Below, in pieces: positions 46,479 through 56,167 of a stretch of DNA of 64,000 nt. Origin of the DNA: Candidatus Thioglobus vulcanius (GTDB lineage Bacteria; Pseudomonadota; Gammaproteobacteria; PS1; Pseudothioglobaceae); the NCBI GenBank assembly GCA_910595855.1, contig CAJVCJ010000021.1, forward strand, positions 1 to 64,000. The letters run 5' to 3'. Each line of letters starts with the position of its first letter. Position 1 is the stretch's first letter. The notes beneath the pieces were generated by a model. The model had not been told where the DNA came from. It made no database searches and was given only the letters and a program-made list of their open reading frames with translations. The position numbers and the translations under genes are program-made.

Positions 46479-47192
46479 TTAAATAATCTGGAATCGAAGC
46501 TGGCCATTAACCAAATCGATCATAATGGAACGAGCGTAAAGTTTGGTTGGAACCACATCGAATTTTTTGTATACACCTGCAATAGATACCAACTCTGCAT
46601 TAAATGATTGCACAAAAATCGTGGCCTTTTCATCACCCTGAATACCGGCAAATAAATTACCCTGAACCTCTTTGTAAGCTGAAATTGATCCGTAAGACAT
46701 AATATCAGCACCAGACTTTACCTTTGATAATAAAACCAAGTCTCTATCATGTGCAATCACTTGTTGGAATGAATACACTTTGTTAGTGATAATTTTTGGA
46801 GCCTGATAAATCTTATCTTGATGTGGGTTTGGCACTTCAGCTTCAGGCTGCTCAATTTCTTGAGTTTTAATTTTATTTTTTTTGCTCGGTGATAATGATT
46901 TCCCGAATACTGCTAAACCTGAAAATTTTGCAAAATCAATTAACTCTTGTTTTTGTGAGCGAATACCCACGGCAACCATTTCATTTTGCGATAATATTTC
47001 AATTAATACAGCTAGTTCATTAGCCTGGAAATTACGACTTTCAATTTCCAAGATAACAGGCGCATGCTGAAATTGAGCTTTGTTGTTTTTAGCAAGCGAG
47101 TTGATCTCGTCTACCAGTGCATCAGTATTATTGGACAGAACTCTTAACGTATATAAAGCTTCGGTTTGAGTAATGACTTCAATTTTACTCAA
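46479..47192 (-). CDS. minC: Septum site-determining protein MinC
   Basis: FtsZ-ring inhibitor that keeps division away from the poles. I place the start at TTG 47192, which overlaps the TGA of the upstream gene (TTGA) and has AAGG in the right place; this gives 237 residues. The C-terminal beta-helix domain carries the strong MinC signature ([41 protein letters not shown]). The N-terminal domain is diverged but of the right size. minD and minE, normally next to it, are absent from the window. Confidence 0.88.
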   Translation of the reverse strand: MSKIEVITQTEALYTLRVLSNNTDALVDEINSLAKNNKAQFQHAPVILEIESRNFQANELAVLIEILSQNEMVAVGIRSQKQELIDFAKFSGLAVFGKSLSPSKKNKIKTQEIEQPEAEVPNPHQDKIYQAPKIITNKVYSFQQVIAHDRDLVLLSKVKSGADIMSYGSISAYKEVQGNLFAGIQGDEKATIFVQSFNAELVSIAGVYKKFDVVPTKLYARSIMIDLVNGQLRFQII

Positions 47193-47608
47193 CTGCGCCA
47201 GCCTTGTGTGCAATCAAGAAAATGCCACACACGATTCATACCTGAATCACCGCTCAGCATAAGTTCCAAAGGGGTTTTGTGTTTGAATTTTTTTACACTG
47301 CGCTTTAACCAAACACTTGCATATTCTTTATTGGTAGGGAATGTTGTGCCCAATGACTCATCAATACCCAAGATCATTTTTGTGCGCTTCACCATATCAT
47401 TAGTGAAATCAAACGCCTTATCGCCACGACGATACATGTACAAATGTCTTGGCTTTAGAATATCTTCAAGACTAAGAATGCATAATTGATCGGCATCTTC
47501 TAGTTTCCAATTTTCTAGAATTTGACAAAGCTGAAAGGTTAACTTATTTTTTTCGTCTTCGCTTAGATCAATACTGATTTCTTTACTGTTAGTTATACTT
47601 GCTGACAT
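47189..47608 (-). CDS. Orphan DUF2384 (Xre/MbcA/ParS antitoxin-like) protein
   Basis: 139 residues. The C-terminal part (EYASVWLKRSVKKF, then KTPLELMLSGDSGMNRVWHFL) matches the toxin-binding DUF2384 domain of Xre/MbcA/ParS antitoxins, in which a leucine-rich helix is followed by TPL-x-L-x-x-G. The N-terminal half may hold a degenerate helix-turn-helix. No RES-domain toxin gene is next to it. Instead it overlaps tolA (TAATG) in front and minC (TTGA) behind, so it is built into a housekeeping operon. A domesticated regulator is the likely reading. Confidence 0.7.
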   Translation of the reverse strand: MSASITNSKEISIDLSEDEKNKLTFQLCQILENWKLEDADQLCILSLEDILKPRHLYMYRRGDKAFDFTNDMVKRTKMILGIDESLGTTFPTNKEYASVWLKRSVKKFKHKTPLELMLSGDSGMNRVWHFLDCTQGWRS

Positions 47609-48558
47609 TAATTTACCCTAAAGTGGAATAATATTTCACGATCAAACACGCTTTTGTCTGGCGCATGAGGTAGTGGCGAGGCCTTATAAACTGCGCGCTC
47701 AATGGCATTTTTAAATGCCCTTTCTTTTGCATTGTTGTTAATGTTACAAGACTGCAATTTAACACTTTGCACATTACCTTTTAGATCTTGAAGAATGTAA
47801 ACGTCACACCCCCAATTATCTTTCGCACCTTGGTAGCGCCATTTTTCTTTTACTCTTGAAGCAATTTGATTAATGTAATTTGCCTTTAGCTCATTCAAAA
47901 TATCTTCTTGAGCAATTTCACGTTCTTGATCTTCTTCTGCTTGAATCTCTTTCTTTAGAGAACGATTATCTTGTTCTTTTTCAAACTTATTAGATTCAAC
48001 TTGGCGTAGTTTTTCAATATCTTGTTTCTTTTTCTCAGCAACCTTAGCTTTTTTCTCAGCTTCTTTGGCTTTCTTTTCAGCTAGGTTTTTCTTTTTGATG
48101 GCTTCTTTGGTTTTCTTCTCAGCGATTTTCTTTTTATTTATTGCTTGCTGGATTTTTTGCTCAGCCTTTTTTCTGCTTTTTTCTGCTTTTATCTTGGCTT
48201 GCTTTTCTTTTTTAACATTGGCCTTTAATTTTTTAAGACGCTGTTGCTCTTTATAGCGCTCATTTTCAACGCGTTTTTCTGCAAGCTTGAGTTCAGCTAA
48301 ACGCTTTTCACGTTTTTGCTTAATGTTAATTAAACGTTGCTTTTCTTTCTTGATTTCAGTTAAATCAATGGTGACTGCTTTTGGCACTGCAGTGTTTGAA
48401 GATTTTGCAGCTTGCTTTGGAATATCCCAACGCTGAACGTTAGTAAATACTAAACCAATCACTAGTGCGACATGCAATGCGATCGCCGTCCAGAATGCAA
48501 AAGGATGTTTTTTTGCAATCTTTGGTAGCTTTAACTTTTTAATTAAATCAGTTTTCAT
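47608..48558 (-). CDS. tolA: Tol-Pal system protein TolA
   Basis: Envelope-spanning link between TolQR in the inner membrane and TolB-Pal at the outer membrane. 316 residues. Helix at about 22-40; a long Lys/Ala/Glu coiled-coil (about 70-220, with repeated EKKAKEAEKK units); and the C-terminal TolA domain with two cysteines (WGCDVYI, LQSCNIN) that form the usual disulfide. It overlaps tolR by one base and the DUF2384 gene by one (TAATG both times). tolB and pal do not follow. Confidence 0.92.
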   Translation of the reverse strand: MKTDLIKKLKLPKIAKKHPFAFWTAIALHVALVIGLVFTNVQRWDIPKQAAKSSNTAVPKAVTIDLTEIKKEKQRLINIKQKREKRLAELKLAEKRVENERYKEQQRLKKLKANVKKEKQAKIKAEKSRKKAEQKIQQAINKKKIAEKKTKEAIKKKNLAEKKAKEAEKKAKVAEKKKQDIEKLRQVESNKFEKEQDNRSLKKEIQAEEDQEREIAQEDILNELKANYINQIASRVKEKWRYQGAKDNWGCDVYILQDLKGNVQSVKLQSCNINNNAKERAFKNAIERAVYKASPLPHAPDKSVFDREILFHFRVN

Positions 48559-49010
48559 TAGTTTTCTAAGGCTGATTCAGTAACAATACCAACTTTATCC
48601 ACACCTTGCTTTTGCAAAAATGACATAAGCGAGACAACAGAGCCATAAGCAACATTAGCATCACCTCGTACAAATACTTTCATACTTGGGTAGATTTCTA
48701 AACGAGCACTTACGCGTCCGGCAATAATGCCCAATGGTAATTTTTCACCCTGGGCGATATCAGAATTATCCTCATTAAGTGAATTAATGAAATATTCACC
48801 ATCTTTATTGATGGTGATAATAGTTGGTTGTTGCTCAGTAAAATCAACCATTTTGGCATCGGCAGTAGGTAAATCTACTTCGATCCCTTGTTCAATGATT
48901 GGCGTTGTCATCATAAAGATAACCAGTAACACCAGCATGACATCAATATACGGCACAATGTTAATGCTTGCATCAACACTAGGCCTATGACGTTGTGGTA
49001 ATTCAATCAT
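48558..49010 (-). CDS. tolR: Tol-Pal system protein TolR
   Basis: ExbD/TolR-family stator subunit. 150 residues, one membrane helix at about 18-38 with the proton-path Asp in IDVMLVLLVIFMMTTP, then a periplasmic domain. It follows tolQ by 9 bases and is joined to tolA at TAATG. Confidence 0.94.
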   Translation of the reverse strand: MIELPQRHRPSVDASINIVPYIDVMLVLLVIFMMTTPIIEQGIEVDLPTADAKMVDFTEQQPTIITINKDGEYFINSLNEDNSDIAQGEKLPLGIIAGRVSARLEIYPSMKVFVRGDANVAYGSVVSLMSFLQKQGVDKVGIVTESALEN

Positions 49011-49019
49011 AATTCGAGC

Positions 49020-49688
49020 TTACTTTTGTCTTTGGAAAGTAACAAATAATTCCTCTACGAAAGAGGTGTACTTGTTATTAATTTCACCCACTTGAGTGAT
49101 TAATCGATTGTAAGCGATAGTTGCAGGAATAGCCGCAAACAAACCAAAAGCAGTTGCAATCAACGCTTCGGCAATACCGGGTGCTACAATTGAAATTGTT
49201 GCCTGCTTAACAGAAGCTAGACCAATGAAAGAATGCATGATTCCCCATACCGTTCCAAATAAGCCAATATAAGGGCTTGATGAAGCGATCATTGCTAGTA
49301 TGCTTAAGCCATGGTCCAAACGATCAACCTCATTATTAACTGCTGTATTCATTGAGCGATAAGCTCGTTCAGAATTCATAACCAAAGCTTGATTTGAAGC
49401 AGAAGTTGTATGGGAAAACTCACCATAACCAGCACCAAAAATATGTTCCATCGCTGTGCGATTAGATACTTGATTAGGAATTTGACCGTGCAATAAGGCC
49501 AAATCAGCATCTGCTAAAAAGTTATTGTGAAAAACTTTAATATCTTTATCAGCATCCATAAGTGACTTCTTCTTTGACATGATAATCGTCCAAGAATAAA
49601 TACTCATTAATACCAAGATAAACATAACCACTTGCACAACGAAGCCAGCGCTGATAATTAGGCTTAAAATTGATAAACTATTGTCCAT
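49020..49688 (-). CDS. tolQ: Tol-Pal system protein TolQ
   Basis: MotA/TolQ/ExbB proton-channel subunit in the inner membrane. 222 residues, three membrane helices (about 10-32, 128-155, 165-190). The signature VAPGIAEALIATAFGLFAAI with the channel Thr is present. Its start overlaps the end of ybgC by eleven bases. TolQR uses the proton gradient to move TolA during cell constriction. Confidence 0.95.
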   Translation of the reverse strand: MDNSLSILSLIISAGFVVQVVMFILVLMSIYSWTIIMSKKKSLMDADKDIKVFHNNFLADADLALLHGQIPNQVSNRTAMEHIFGAGYGEFSHTTSASNQALVMNSERAYRSMNTAVNNEVDRLDHGLSILAMIASSSPYIGLFGTVWGIMHSFIGLASVKQATISIVAPGIAEALIATAFGLFAAIPATIAYNRLITQVGEINNKYTSFVEELFVTFQRQK

Positions 49689-50079
49689 TTATTTTCTCCA
49701 GAATGTTGCTGGGAATGGCGCTAGGTTTAAAACTTTGCGCATTCAAACAAGCAACGGTAATTTGTGCCTCAAATAATACCTTATTTTGTTTAAGATCCTT
49801 GATTTTCTGCGAAAAAATCAAGCTGGCATGTCGAGTTTTTTCTATCTCGGTACTAACACTAAGTAAATCATTAAAACGAGCGGGTGATAAGTAATCTGCC
49901 TGAATTGATTTCACTGCAAAAATAATGTTTTTTTGAACTATTAATTGATCTTGTTCAAAGCCCATTTCCCGCAAAAATTCACTGCGCCCACGTTCGATAA
50001 ATTTTAGATAATTTGCATAATAAACCACACCACCACTATCGGTATCTTCGTAATAAATTCTTACTTGTAAATCACTCAT
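49678..50079 (-). CDS. ybgC: Acyl-CoA thioesterase YbgC
   Basis: Hotdog-fold thioesterase of the tol cluster. Start set at ATG 50079 ([14 protein letters not shown]), which gives 133 residues; the longer frame only reads through ruvB. The catalytic Asp is in [19 protein letters not shown], the family signature. It overlaps ruvB by eight bases and tolQ by eleven. Confidence 0.92.
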   Translation of the reverse strand: MSDLQVRIYYEDTDSGGVVYYANYLKFIERGRSEFLREMGFEQDQLIVQKNIIFAVKSIQADYLSPARFNDLLSVSTEIEKTRHASLIFSQKIKDLKQNKVLFEAQITVACLNAQSFKPSAIPSNILEKINGQ

Positions 50080-51100
50080 TAAATAAGCCTTGACGGCTAG
50101 AAGGCGTTGACACACCTAAATGCTCATAAGCTAGATTAGTGGCACTTCGCCCTCTAGGGGTGCGATGTATAAATCCTTGTTGAATTAAATAAGGCTCAAC
50201 CATATCTTCTAGTGTGCCACGTTCTTCACCAATAGCAGTGGCTAACGTATCCAATCCAACAGGCCCACCTGAGAACTTATGAATCATAATGGATAAATAA
50301 TCTCGATCAAGCTGCTCCAATCCTAATTCATCGACTTTTAAAATACCTAGCGCTTCGTTGGCAATTTTCTGATGAATAATGCCATCTGTTTTGACATCGG
50401 CAAAATCTCTAACACGGCGTAACAATCTATTTGCAATTCTTGGTGTGCCACGCGAACGTCTAGCGACCTCATATGCGCCGCTTGATTCAATTTCAATATT
50501 TAAGATTCTGGCTGATCGCTCAACAATAACTTGCAAATCTTTATTGTTATAGAATTCTAAACGCTGAACAATGCCGAAACGATCACGTAAAGGTGAGGTT
50601 AGCATGCCAGCACGTGTGGTTGCACCAATTAATGTAAAGGGTGGTAGGTCAAGTTGCACCGAATGCGCAGCCACCCCCTCTCCCACCATAATGTCTAACT
50701 TAAAATCCTCCAAAGCTGGATAGAGAATCTCTTCAACCACAGGATTTAGACGATGAATTTCATCAATAAATAAAACATCATAAGGCTCTAATTTCGTCAA
50801 AATTGCTGCTAAATCACCAGAACGTTCTAAAACTGGGCCAGATGTTTGTTTAAACCCTGCACCCATTTGATTTGAAATAACATTGGCCAATGTAGTTTTT
50901 CCAAGCCCAGGAGGGCCATAAATCAAACAATGATCAAGCGCATCTCCGCGCTTTTTAGCTGCCTCAATAAAAAGTGCCATTTGAGATTTGACATCATCCT
51001 GTCCAATATACTCAGACAAGCAATCTGGACGTACAGAAGTCATAACGATATCTTCGCTACCTTGGTCTGCTCCACCTACTAAAGAATCTTCTTCTATCAT
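50072..51100 (-). CDS. ruvB: Holliday junction branch migration helicase RuvB
   Basis: AAA+ motor that drives branch migration with RuvA. 342 residues. Walker [10 protein letters not shown], Walker [12 protein letters not shown], sensor 1 ATTRAGML, and the C-terminal winged helix ending [15 protein letters not shown]. ruvA is not beside it. It heads the long operon running to 42626, in the conserved gamma order ruvB-ybgC-tolQRA. Confidence 0.96.
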   Translation of the reverse strand: MIEEDSLVGGADQGSEDIVMTSVRPDCLSEYIGQDDVKSQMALFIEAAKKRGDALDHCLIYGPPGLGKTTLANVISNQMGAGFKQTSGPVLERSGDLAAILTKLEPYDVLFIDEIHRLNPVVEEILYPALEDFKLDIMVGEGVAAHSVQLDLPPFTLIGATTRAGMLTSPLRDRFGIVQRLEFYNNKDLQVIVERSARILNIEIESSGAYEVARRSRGTPRIANRLLRRVRDFADVKTDGIIHQKIANEALGILKVDELGLEQLDRDYLSIMIHKFSGGPVGLDTLATAIGEERGTLEDMVEPYLIQQGFIHRTPRGRSATNLAYEHLGVSTPSSRQGLFNE

Positions 51101-51140
51101 GTTGATTTAATGAGTTTTTCAATCATTTTAACGTGAGACC

Positions 51141-51656
51141 TCAATCCAAAGTGGGCAAAATTTTCTGGAACAATAGTTTGATTTTAATAGCTTGAGTTGA
51201 ATGCTTTAATTTCGCCACTTTGGCAACACTAACACCTTGATATGATCCAAATTTAGTGATAGTTAATTGCCACTCCTCCTCTGTATTTAAACGATGTTTA
51301 AATACAATATTACCCAGGTTTTTGACTGGAAAATACCAGCCAAATTCTTTAATCATTAGTTGTTTTAAATCTTGTGATGATTGATGTCCATTAATATACA
51401 ACCCATCATTATTTGAAACAATATCAACCTGCCCTAAGCCTAGCATGCCAGTTAAAGTTAGGTTAAATTCCTGCTCTTTAAATTTAATATTAAAGCCAAA
51501 ATTTTGAACATTATCAAGTGATACAATACCAAGCCTACCTTTGAGTTGCCACTGACTAGGGGTGTCACCTGAAAGTATGGCTTTCTGAGGTTGTACTGAC
51601 AGTGTTGAACAACCTTGTAATAGCAACAAAATAAAGAATGTTAGAAGTAATTTCAT
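51141..51656 (-). CDS. lolB: Outer-membrane lipoprotein receptor LolB
   Basis: Takes lipoproteins from LolA and inserts them in the outer membrane. Start set at ATG 51656 (MKLLLTFFIL), giving 171 residues with lipobox LQGC and Cys16. WQLKGRLGI and LTGMLGLGQV fit the LolB half-barrel. It is divergent from hemA as in other gammaproteobacteria, which supports the call, since LolB sequences are variable. ipk/ispE, often next to it, is not present. Confidence 0.85.
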   Translation of the reverse strand: MKLLLTFFILLLLQGCSTLSVQPQKAILSGDTPSQWQLKGRLGIVSLDNVQNFGFNIKFKEQEFNLTLTGMLGLGQVDIVSNNDGLYINGHQSSQDLKQLMIKEFGWYFPVKNLGNIVFKHRLNTEEEWQLTITKFGSYQGVSVAKVAKLKHSTQAIKIKLLFQKILPTLD

Positions 51657-51754
51657 AAGCGAAACTATTCTAACATCCAAGGATAATAGCAAATACCTAA
51701 AAAACCGTGATTAAGGTATAATCAAGCGCTTATTTGTCATTGTTATTTGGGTTT

Positions 51755-53005
51755 ATGTCACGCATTGCTATTTTAAGTGTTAATCATGCACAAGCGCCAG
51801 TTGCAGTTCGTGAGCGTGTGGCGTTTGCACCTAACCTTCTAACCAACGAATTGCAAAAACTCAACACCATCGATGGTGTTGAGGCATGTGTTATTTTGTC
51901 GACATGTAATCGTTCAGAAATTTACGCTGTAATTGAAGATAAAAACGCTGAAGAAATTCTAAGCAGCTATTTATCGCAAACACATAATATTCCCAGAGCT
52001 GAGATCGACCCTTATTTGGTTTATTTTGAAGCAGATGATGCTTTGTCACATATTTGCAATGTGGCTTGTGGACTTGATTCATTAGTATTAGGCGAACCTC
52101 AGATTTTAGGCCAATTAAAAGATGCTTATCACGCCGCCAAACTAGCTGAAACTTTAGACAAAAAATTAGAAAAGCTATTCCAACATGCTTTTTCAACAGC
52201 TAAAAAAGTTCGCACAGATACTCAAATCGGCTCATCACCAGTCTCTATTGCTTATTGTGCTGTTAAGCTCAGTGAAAAGATCTTTACGGATTTATCAGAG
52301 CAAACAGTACTGCTGATTGGCGCTGGAGAAATGATAGAGTTGTGTGCTCAGCACCTGAATCAAAAAGGCGTTCGCAATATGATTGTCGCTAATAGAACCG
52401 TTGAAAATGCAAAAAAAATTGCTGATCAATATGGTGCGCAATCCGTCAGTTTAAAGCAATTTTCAAGCATTATTCATGAAGCTGATATCATTATTTCATC
52501 AACTGCTGCATCGATACCTATTATCGGCAAAGGACTGATTGAGAGTGCACTCAAGCAACGCAAGCATAAGCCAATGTTCATGCTTGATATTGCCATTCCA
52601 AGAGATATCGAACCTGAAGTTGGGCAGTTAGATGACGCCTATCTTTACACCATTGATGATTTAGAGCAAGTGGTGAGTGATAACATCGGCTCTCGTAAAA
52701 AAGAGAAGGTTCTAGCACAAGAAATTATTATTAAACAATCTCAAGTATTTAATCAGTGGTTGTCAATTTTACCAAACGAACAACTGATTCAAAACTATCG
52801 GACCAATGTAAATCAGATTAAAAGTGATGCGGTTGAAGATGCCTTGAAGCGCCTTAAAAACGGCGGCGATAACGAACAAATTATTAAAAAATTGGCCGAT
52901 CAGCTAACCAATAAAATACTTCACACCACTTTTAAAAACATCAAGCAAACTTCACTTACCGGCCTAGATCAATGTGAAGGCTGTATTCCCAATATTAAAA
53001 AATAA
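51755..53005 (+). CDS. hemA: Glutamyl-tRNA reductase
   Basis: First committed step of C5 haem synthesis: reduces glutamyl-tRNA to glutamate semialdehyde with NADPH. Start at ATG 51755 ([11 protein letters not shown]), 416 residues. Nucleophile Cys51 in [26 protein letters not shown], and Rossmann [10 protein letters not shown] are diagnostic. It joins prfA at TAATG, the conserved hemA-prfA pair. Confidence 0.96.
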   Translation: MSRIAILSVNHAQAPVAVRERVAFAPNLLTNELQKLNTIDGVEACVILSTCNRSEIYAVIEDKNAEEILSSYLSQTHNIPRAEIDPYLVYFEADDALSHICNVACGLDSLVLGEPQILGQLKDAYHAAKLAETLDKKLEKLFQHAFSTAKKVRTDTQIGSSPVSIAYCAVKLSEKIFTDLSEQTVLLIGAGEMIELCAQHLNQKGVRNMIVANRTVENAKKIADQYGAQSVSLKQFSSIIHEADIIISSTAASIPIIGKGLIESALKQRKHKPMFMLDIAIPRDIEPEVGQLDDAYLYTIDDLEQVVSDNIGSRKKEKVLAQEIIIKQSQVFNQWLSILPNEQLIQNYRTNVNQIKSDAVEDALKRLKNGGDNEQIIKKLADQLTNKILHTTFKNIKQTSLTGLDQCEGCIPNIKK

Positions 53006-54096
53006 TGAATGAATCAATCCTTTCTAAATTAGAACAAATGTCCATGCGCCTTGAAGAAGTTGGTGCCATGCTTAGTGATCCACAAGTAGCCAGTGATGCT
53101 AAGCAATTTAGAGAACTGTCTATTGAGTATTCTCAGTTAACCCCCGTTAATGATCAATACCAAGATTATCTAACGACTATGCGAAATCTTGAAGACGCCA
53201 AAATGATGCTTGAAGAAGATGATGCAGAAATTAAAGCGATGGCCAAAGAAGAAATTAATGACGCCAAGCAAAATTTAGAGCGCTTAGATATTGAACTTAA
53301 GAAATCCCTCCTACCCAAAGATCCAAATGACTCTCGTAACATTATTGTTGAAATACGCGCAGGTACTGGTGGAGATGAAGCTTCTATTTTTTCTGGCGAC
53401 CTATTCAGAATGTACTCTCGCTACGCGGAAAAACAAAAATGGCAGTTAGAAATAATGAGCTCGAATACAGGAGATCATGGCGGTTATAAAGAAATCATTG
53501 CACGCATTACCGGTACTGATGTTTATTCAAAGCTTAAATTTGAATCAGGCGCACATCGAGTTCAACGTGTGCCAGAAACTGAAAGCCAAGGGCGTGTGCA
53601 TACTTCAGCTTGTACAGTTGCCGTAATGCCGGAAGTTGAAAATATTGAAGAAGTTAACATTAATATGTCCGACGTTAGGGTGGATACATTTAGAGCAAGT
53701 GGTGCTGGTGGACAGCACGTTAACAAAACTGATTCAGCCGTACGTGTTACTCATATTCCAACTGGCACTGTGGTTGAGTGTCAAGATGGACGATCACAAC
53801 ACAAAAACAAAGCTCAAGCGATGTCTGTTCTAGCTTCAAGAATTCTAGATGCACAACAACAGATTCAGCACAAAGAACAAGCATCAACACGTAAAGAGTT
53901 AGTTGGTAGTGGTGATCGCTCTCAGAGAATTCGCACTTACAATTACCCGCAAGGACGTATTACCGATCATCGTATTAATCTAACTTTATACAAGTTAGCA
54001 GAAATTATGGAGGGTGATTTAGAGTCAATTATTGAGCTTTTAGTTGTTGAACAACAAACTAACCAACTAAGTGATCTAAACGACGCCTTAGCTTAG
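53005..54096 (+). CDS. prfA: Peptide chain release factor 1
   Basis: Reads UAA and UAG stop codons and releases the peptide. 363 residues. The catalytic GGQ is in [17 protein letters not shown], and the codon-recognition P-x-T is PET in [13 protein letters not shown] (PAT in E. coli). The methyltransferase gene prmC that often follows is absent; the end overlaps the convergent znuB by nine bases. Confidence 0.97.
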   Translation: MNESILSKLEQMSMRLEEVGAMLSDPQVASDAKQFRELSIEYSQLTPVNDQYQDYLTTMRNLEDAKMMLEEDDAEIKAMAKEEINDAKQNLERLDIELKKSLLPKDPNDSRNIIVEIRAGTGGDEASIFSGDLFRMYSRYAEKQKWQLEIMSSNTGDHGGYKEIIARITGTDVYSKLKFESGAHRVQRVPETESQGRVHTSACTVAVMPEVENIEEVNINMSDVRVDTFRASGAGGQHVNKTDSAVRVTHIPTGTVVECQDGRSQHKNKAQAMSVLASRILDAQQQIQHKEQASTRKELVGSGDRSQRIRTYNYPQGRITDHRINLTLYKLAEIMEGDLESIIELLVVEQQTNQLSDLNDALA

Positions 54097-54876
54097 CCTT
54101 CTCGGTAACAGCTGAGAAGCTACAAACAACACACCCAAAGCAATTACAATCATTGGTCCTGTGGCCAAATCATAAAAGAGTGAAGCGCTCAAGCCCATTA
54201 GTACAGCTGCTATAGATATACCAATTGACTGAAACGCCATAGCTTTTGGTGTACGTGCAAACATCCTTGCCACCGCAGGTGGAATAATCAATAACGAAGT
54301 AATTAACAGCACGCCAACAATTTGTACAGAGACTGACACTGTTAGTGCGATCATCAACATAAACAACAACTGATAAATCGTGCTATTAAGCCCTTGGGAA
54401 ACAGCCAACTCTTCGTTAAGAGTAAGTAGCAATAAACGCTGCCAAAATATCACTAGCAATCCAACAACAATTATTAAAATGGCATAAATCCAAATTATGT
54501 CTTGACGGGTGATTGATAAAATATCACCAAATAAAAGAGAGAAATAATCTGTATTTGAGCCGCCGACAATACTCAAGATGACAATACCTAATGATAAGGC
54601 CAAATGAGAAAATATACCCAATATAGCATCATTTGATAGAATCTTTCTTTGTTGTAAAACAACAATCAAGCTGGCAAAAATAACACCAATTACTACTAAT
54701 CCAGTATGAATACCTAAACCGGTAGCCAATCCTAATGAAACACCTAGTAAGGCTGAATGAGAAATAGATTCAGAGAAATAACTCATGCGCTTCCAAATCA
54801 CAAAGCAGCCAAGTGAGCCTGTAATAATAGAAATTCCGAGTGCTGCAATCAGCGCTCTAATAATAAAATCTTCCAC
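54088..54876 (-). CDS. znuB: Zinc ABC transporter permease ZnuB
   Basis: Inner-membrane channel of the high-affinity zinc (or manganese) importer. 262 residues, about eight helices. [21 protein letters not shown] is the family signature. It lies 16 bases after fur. The partners znuA and znuC are not in the window, so the transporter genes are split. Zinc is the best guess; metal choice cannot be read from the permease. Confidence 0.9.
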   Translation of the reverse strand: MEDFIIRALIAALGISIITGSLGCFVIWKRMSYFSESISHSALLGVSLGLATGLGIHTGLVVIGVIFASLIVVLQQRKILSNDAILGIFSHLALSLGIVILSIVGGSNTDYFSLLFGDILSITRQDIIWIYAILIIVVGLLVIFWQRLLLLTLNEELAVSQGLNSTIYQLLFMLMIALTVSVSVQIVGVLLITSLLIIPPAVARMFARTPKAMAFQSIGISIAAVLMGLSASLFYDLATGPMIVIALGVLFVASQLLPRRLS

Positions 54877-54892
54877 AATTAGTGCTGTTTAT

Positions 54893-55300
54893 TTATTGAC
54901 AATCTTCACACAGACCATAAAGGTACAAACAATGGTCTGTTAACTGATAGCCATGTTTAGTGGCAATATCGTGTTGATGCTGCTCAATCACTTCATCGTT
55001 AAATTCATCAATCTTGCCACATTTAATACATAACAAATGATCATGGTGTTCAGCATTCGATAATTCGTACATACTTTGACCATTATCAAAATTTAGTTTA
55101 TTGATCATGCCTGCTTCTTCAAATTGAGTAAGTACACGATAGATAGTTGCTACACCCACCTCTTCGCCTTGCATGACTAACGCACGATAAATATCCTCAG
55201 CACTCATGTGATGATTTTCACCCTTTTCTAAAATCTCTAAAATTTTAAGTCTAGGTAGTGTCACCTTAAGACCGGCAGTTTTTAAATCTTGAGCATCCAT
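54893..55300 (-). CDS. fur: Ferric uptake regulator Fur
   Basis: Iron-dependent repressor that would bind the boxes at 39563 and 40272. 135 residues. Winged helix in the first 80 (LKVTLPRLKILEIL, VGVATIYRVLTQFEEAGM), metal-site HHDH near 88-91, and two cysteine pairs, C-IK-C and C-ED-C, for structural zinc. Divergent from bamE, as in other gammaproteobacteria, which favours Fur over Zur even though znuB follows. The spacer holds GATAAATAATTCTTAATC, a weak Fur-like site that could mean autocontrol. Confidence 0.9.
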   Translation of the reverse strand: MDAQDLKTAGLKVTLPRLKILEILEKGENHHMSAEDIYRALVMQGEEVGVATIYRVLTQFEEAGMINKLNFDNGQSMYELSNAEHHDHLLCIKCGKIDEFNDEVIEQHQHDIATKHGYQLTDHCLYLYGLCEDCQ

Positions 55301-55363
55301 ATTCTCATCCTTGAGGTAAAATCAGATAAATAATTCTTAATCATTTTAATCAATTAATTACAA

Positions 55364-56155
55364 ATGAACAAACTAACTTTGATTGCATTCTCATTCTCAT
55401 TCTCATTTTTATCTGCATGTTCGCCTTCTATGCCAAGCATGCCACAGCTTCCTGATATGCCGGATATTATTCCTGATATGTCATTGCCAACGCTTTATAA
55501 GGATGATATCAATCAAGGTTCAGTTTTAGATAGATTCAAGATTAATCAACTTAAGCTTGGCATGTCACAAGCACAAGTGCAAGATTTAATTGGCTCGCCA
55601 AGCATTATTGATCCGTTTCATAACAAACAATGGAACTACATCAATCATTCTACTTTGCATGAAAAAGACGATATTCATTACCGTTTGACATTAACCTTTA
55701 GCAATAAAAAACTAACAGAAATTGACACATCAGGCATTAGCAGTCTATCCGCATTAACCAAGAAAGAAAAAGAACTAGAAGACCAGCGCATTGCAGAAGA
55801 AAAAGCAGCGGTAGTAGCAGCTAAAAAAATAGCTGCTGAAAAGCTTGCTGCTGAAAAGCTTGCTGCTGAAAAGCTTGCTGCTGAAAAAGCACGTGCAGCA
55901 GAACAGGCTCGACTCGCTAACGAACAGCGAATTGCCAATGAAAAACTTGCTACTGAAAAAGCTCAAGCTGAAGCTTTAAAAAAAAAGAACGAACTAGCAC
56001 AAATTAAGCAGCGCAAAGCTAACCAACAAAAAGCCATTAAAGCTGCTGAGGAAAAAATAATCATTCAGCAGCCTAAGTCAACAACTAACAACAAACCTCC
56101 AGTACCGCCTAAAGAAGAAGAAAGTACAGATAAGCCTTGGTATCAATTCTGGTAG
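55364..56155 (+). CDS. bamE: BamE-type outer-membrane lipoprotein with long coiled-coil tail
   Basis: Part of the machine that folds outer-membrane proteins. 263 residues, more than twice the usual 110-125. Signal peptide rich in Phe-Ser repeats (FSFSFSFLS) with lipobox LSAC, Cys19. A Pro/Met-rich linker (20-45) leads to the BamE domain (about 55-125: LKLGMSQAQVQDLIGSP). Residues 130-230 form an Ala/Glu/Lys coiled coil built partly from KLAAE repeats, and the end is PWYQFW. The fur/bamE divergence is conserved synteny and supports the call. The tail is new to this domain and may span towards peptidoglycan or a partner. Confidence 0.85.
   Translation: MNKLTLIAFSFSFSFLSACSPSMPSMPQLPDMPDIIPDMSLPTLYKDDINQGSVLDRFKINQLKLGMSQAQVQDLIGSPSIIDPFHNKQWNYINHSTLHEKDDIHYRLTLTFSNKKLTEIDTSGISSLSALTKKEKELEDQRIAEEKAAVVAAKKIAAEKLAAEKLAAEKLAAEKARAAEQARLANEQRIANEKLATEKAQAEALKKKNELAQIKQRKANQQKAIKAAEEKIIIQQPKSTTNNKPPVPPKEEESTDKPWYQFW
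55832..55888 (+). repeat. 15-base tandem repeat inside bamE
   Basis: GCTGCTGAAAAGCTT occurs at 55832, 55847 and 55862, and a partial fourth copy starts at 55877. It encodes A-A-E-K-L units. The copies are identical, which indicates recent growth by slippage or unequal crossing over. A six-base repeat (CATTCT, three and a half copies, about 55387-55408) also lies in the signal-peptide part. Confidence 0.92.
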
Positions 56156-56167
56156 GACTGTCAATTC

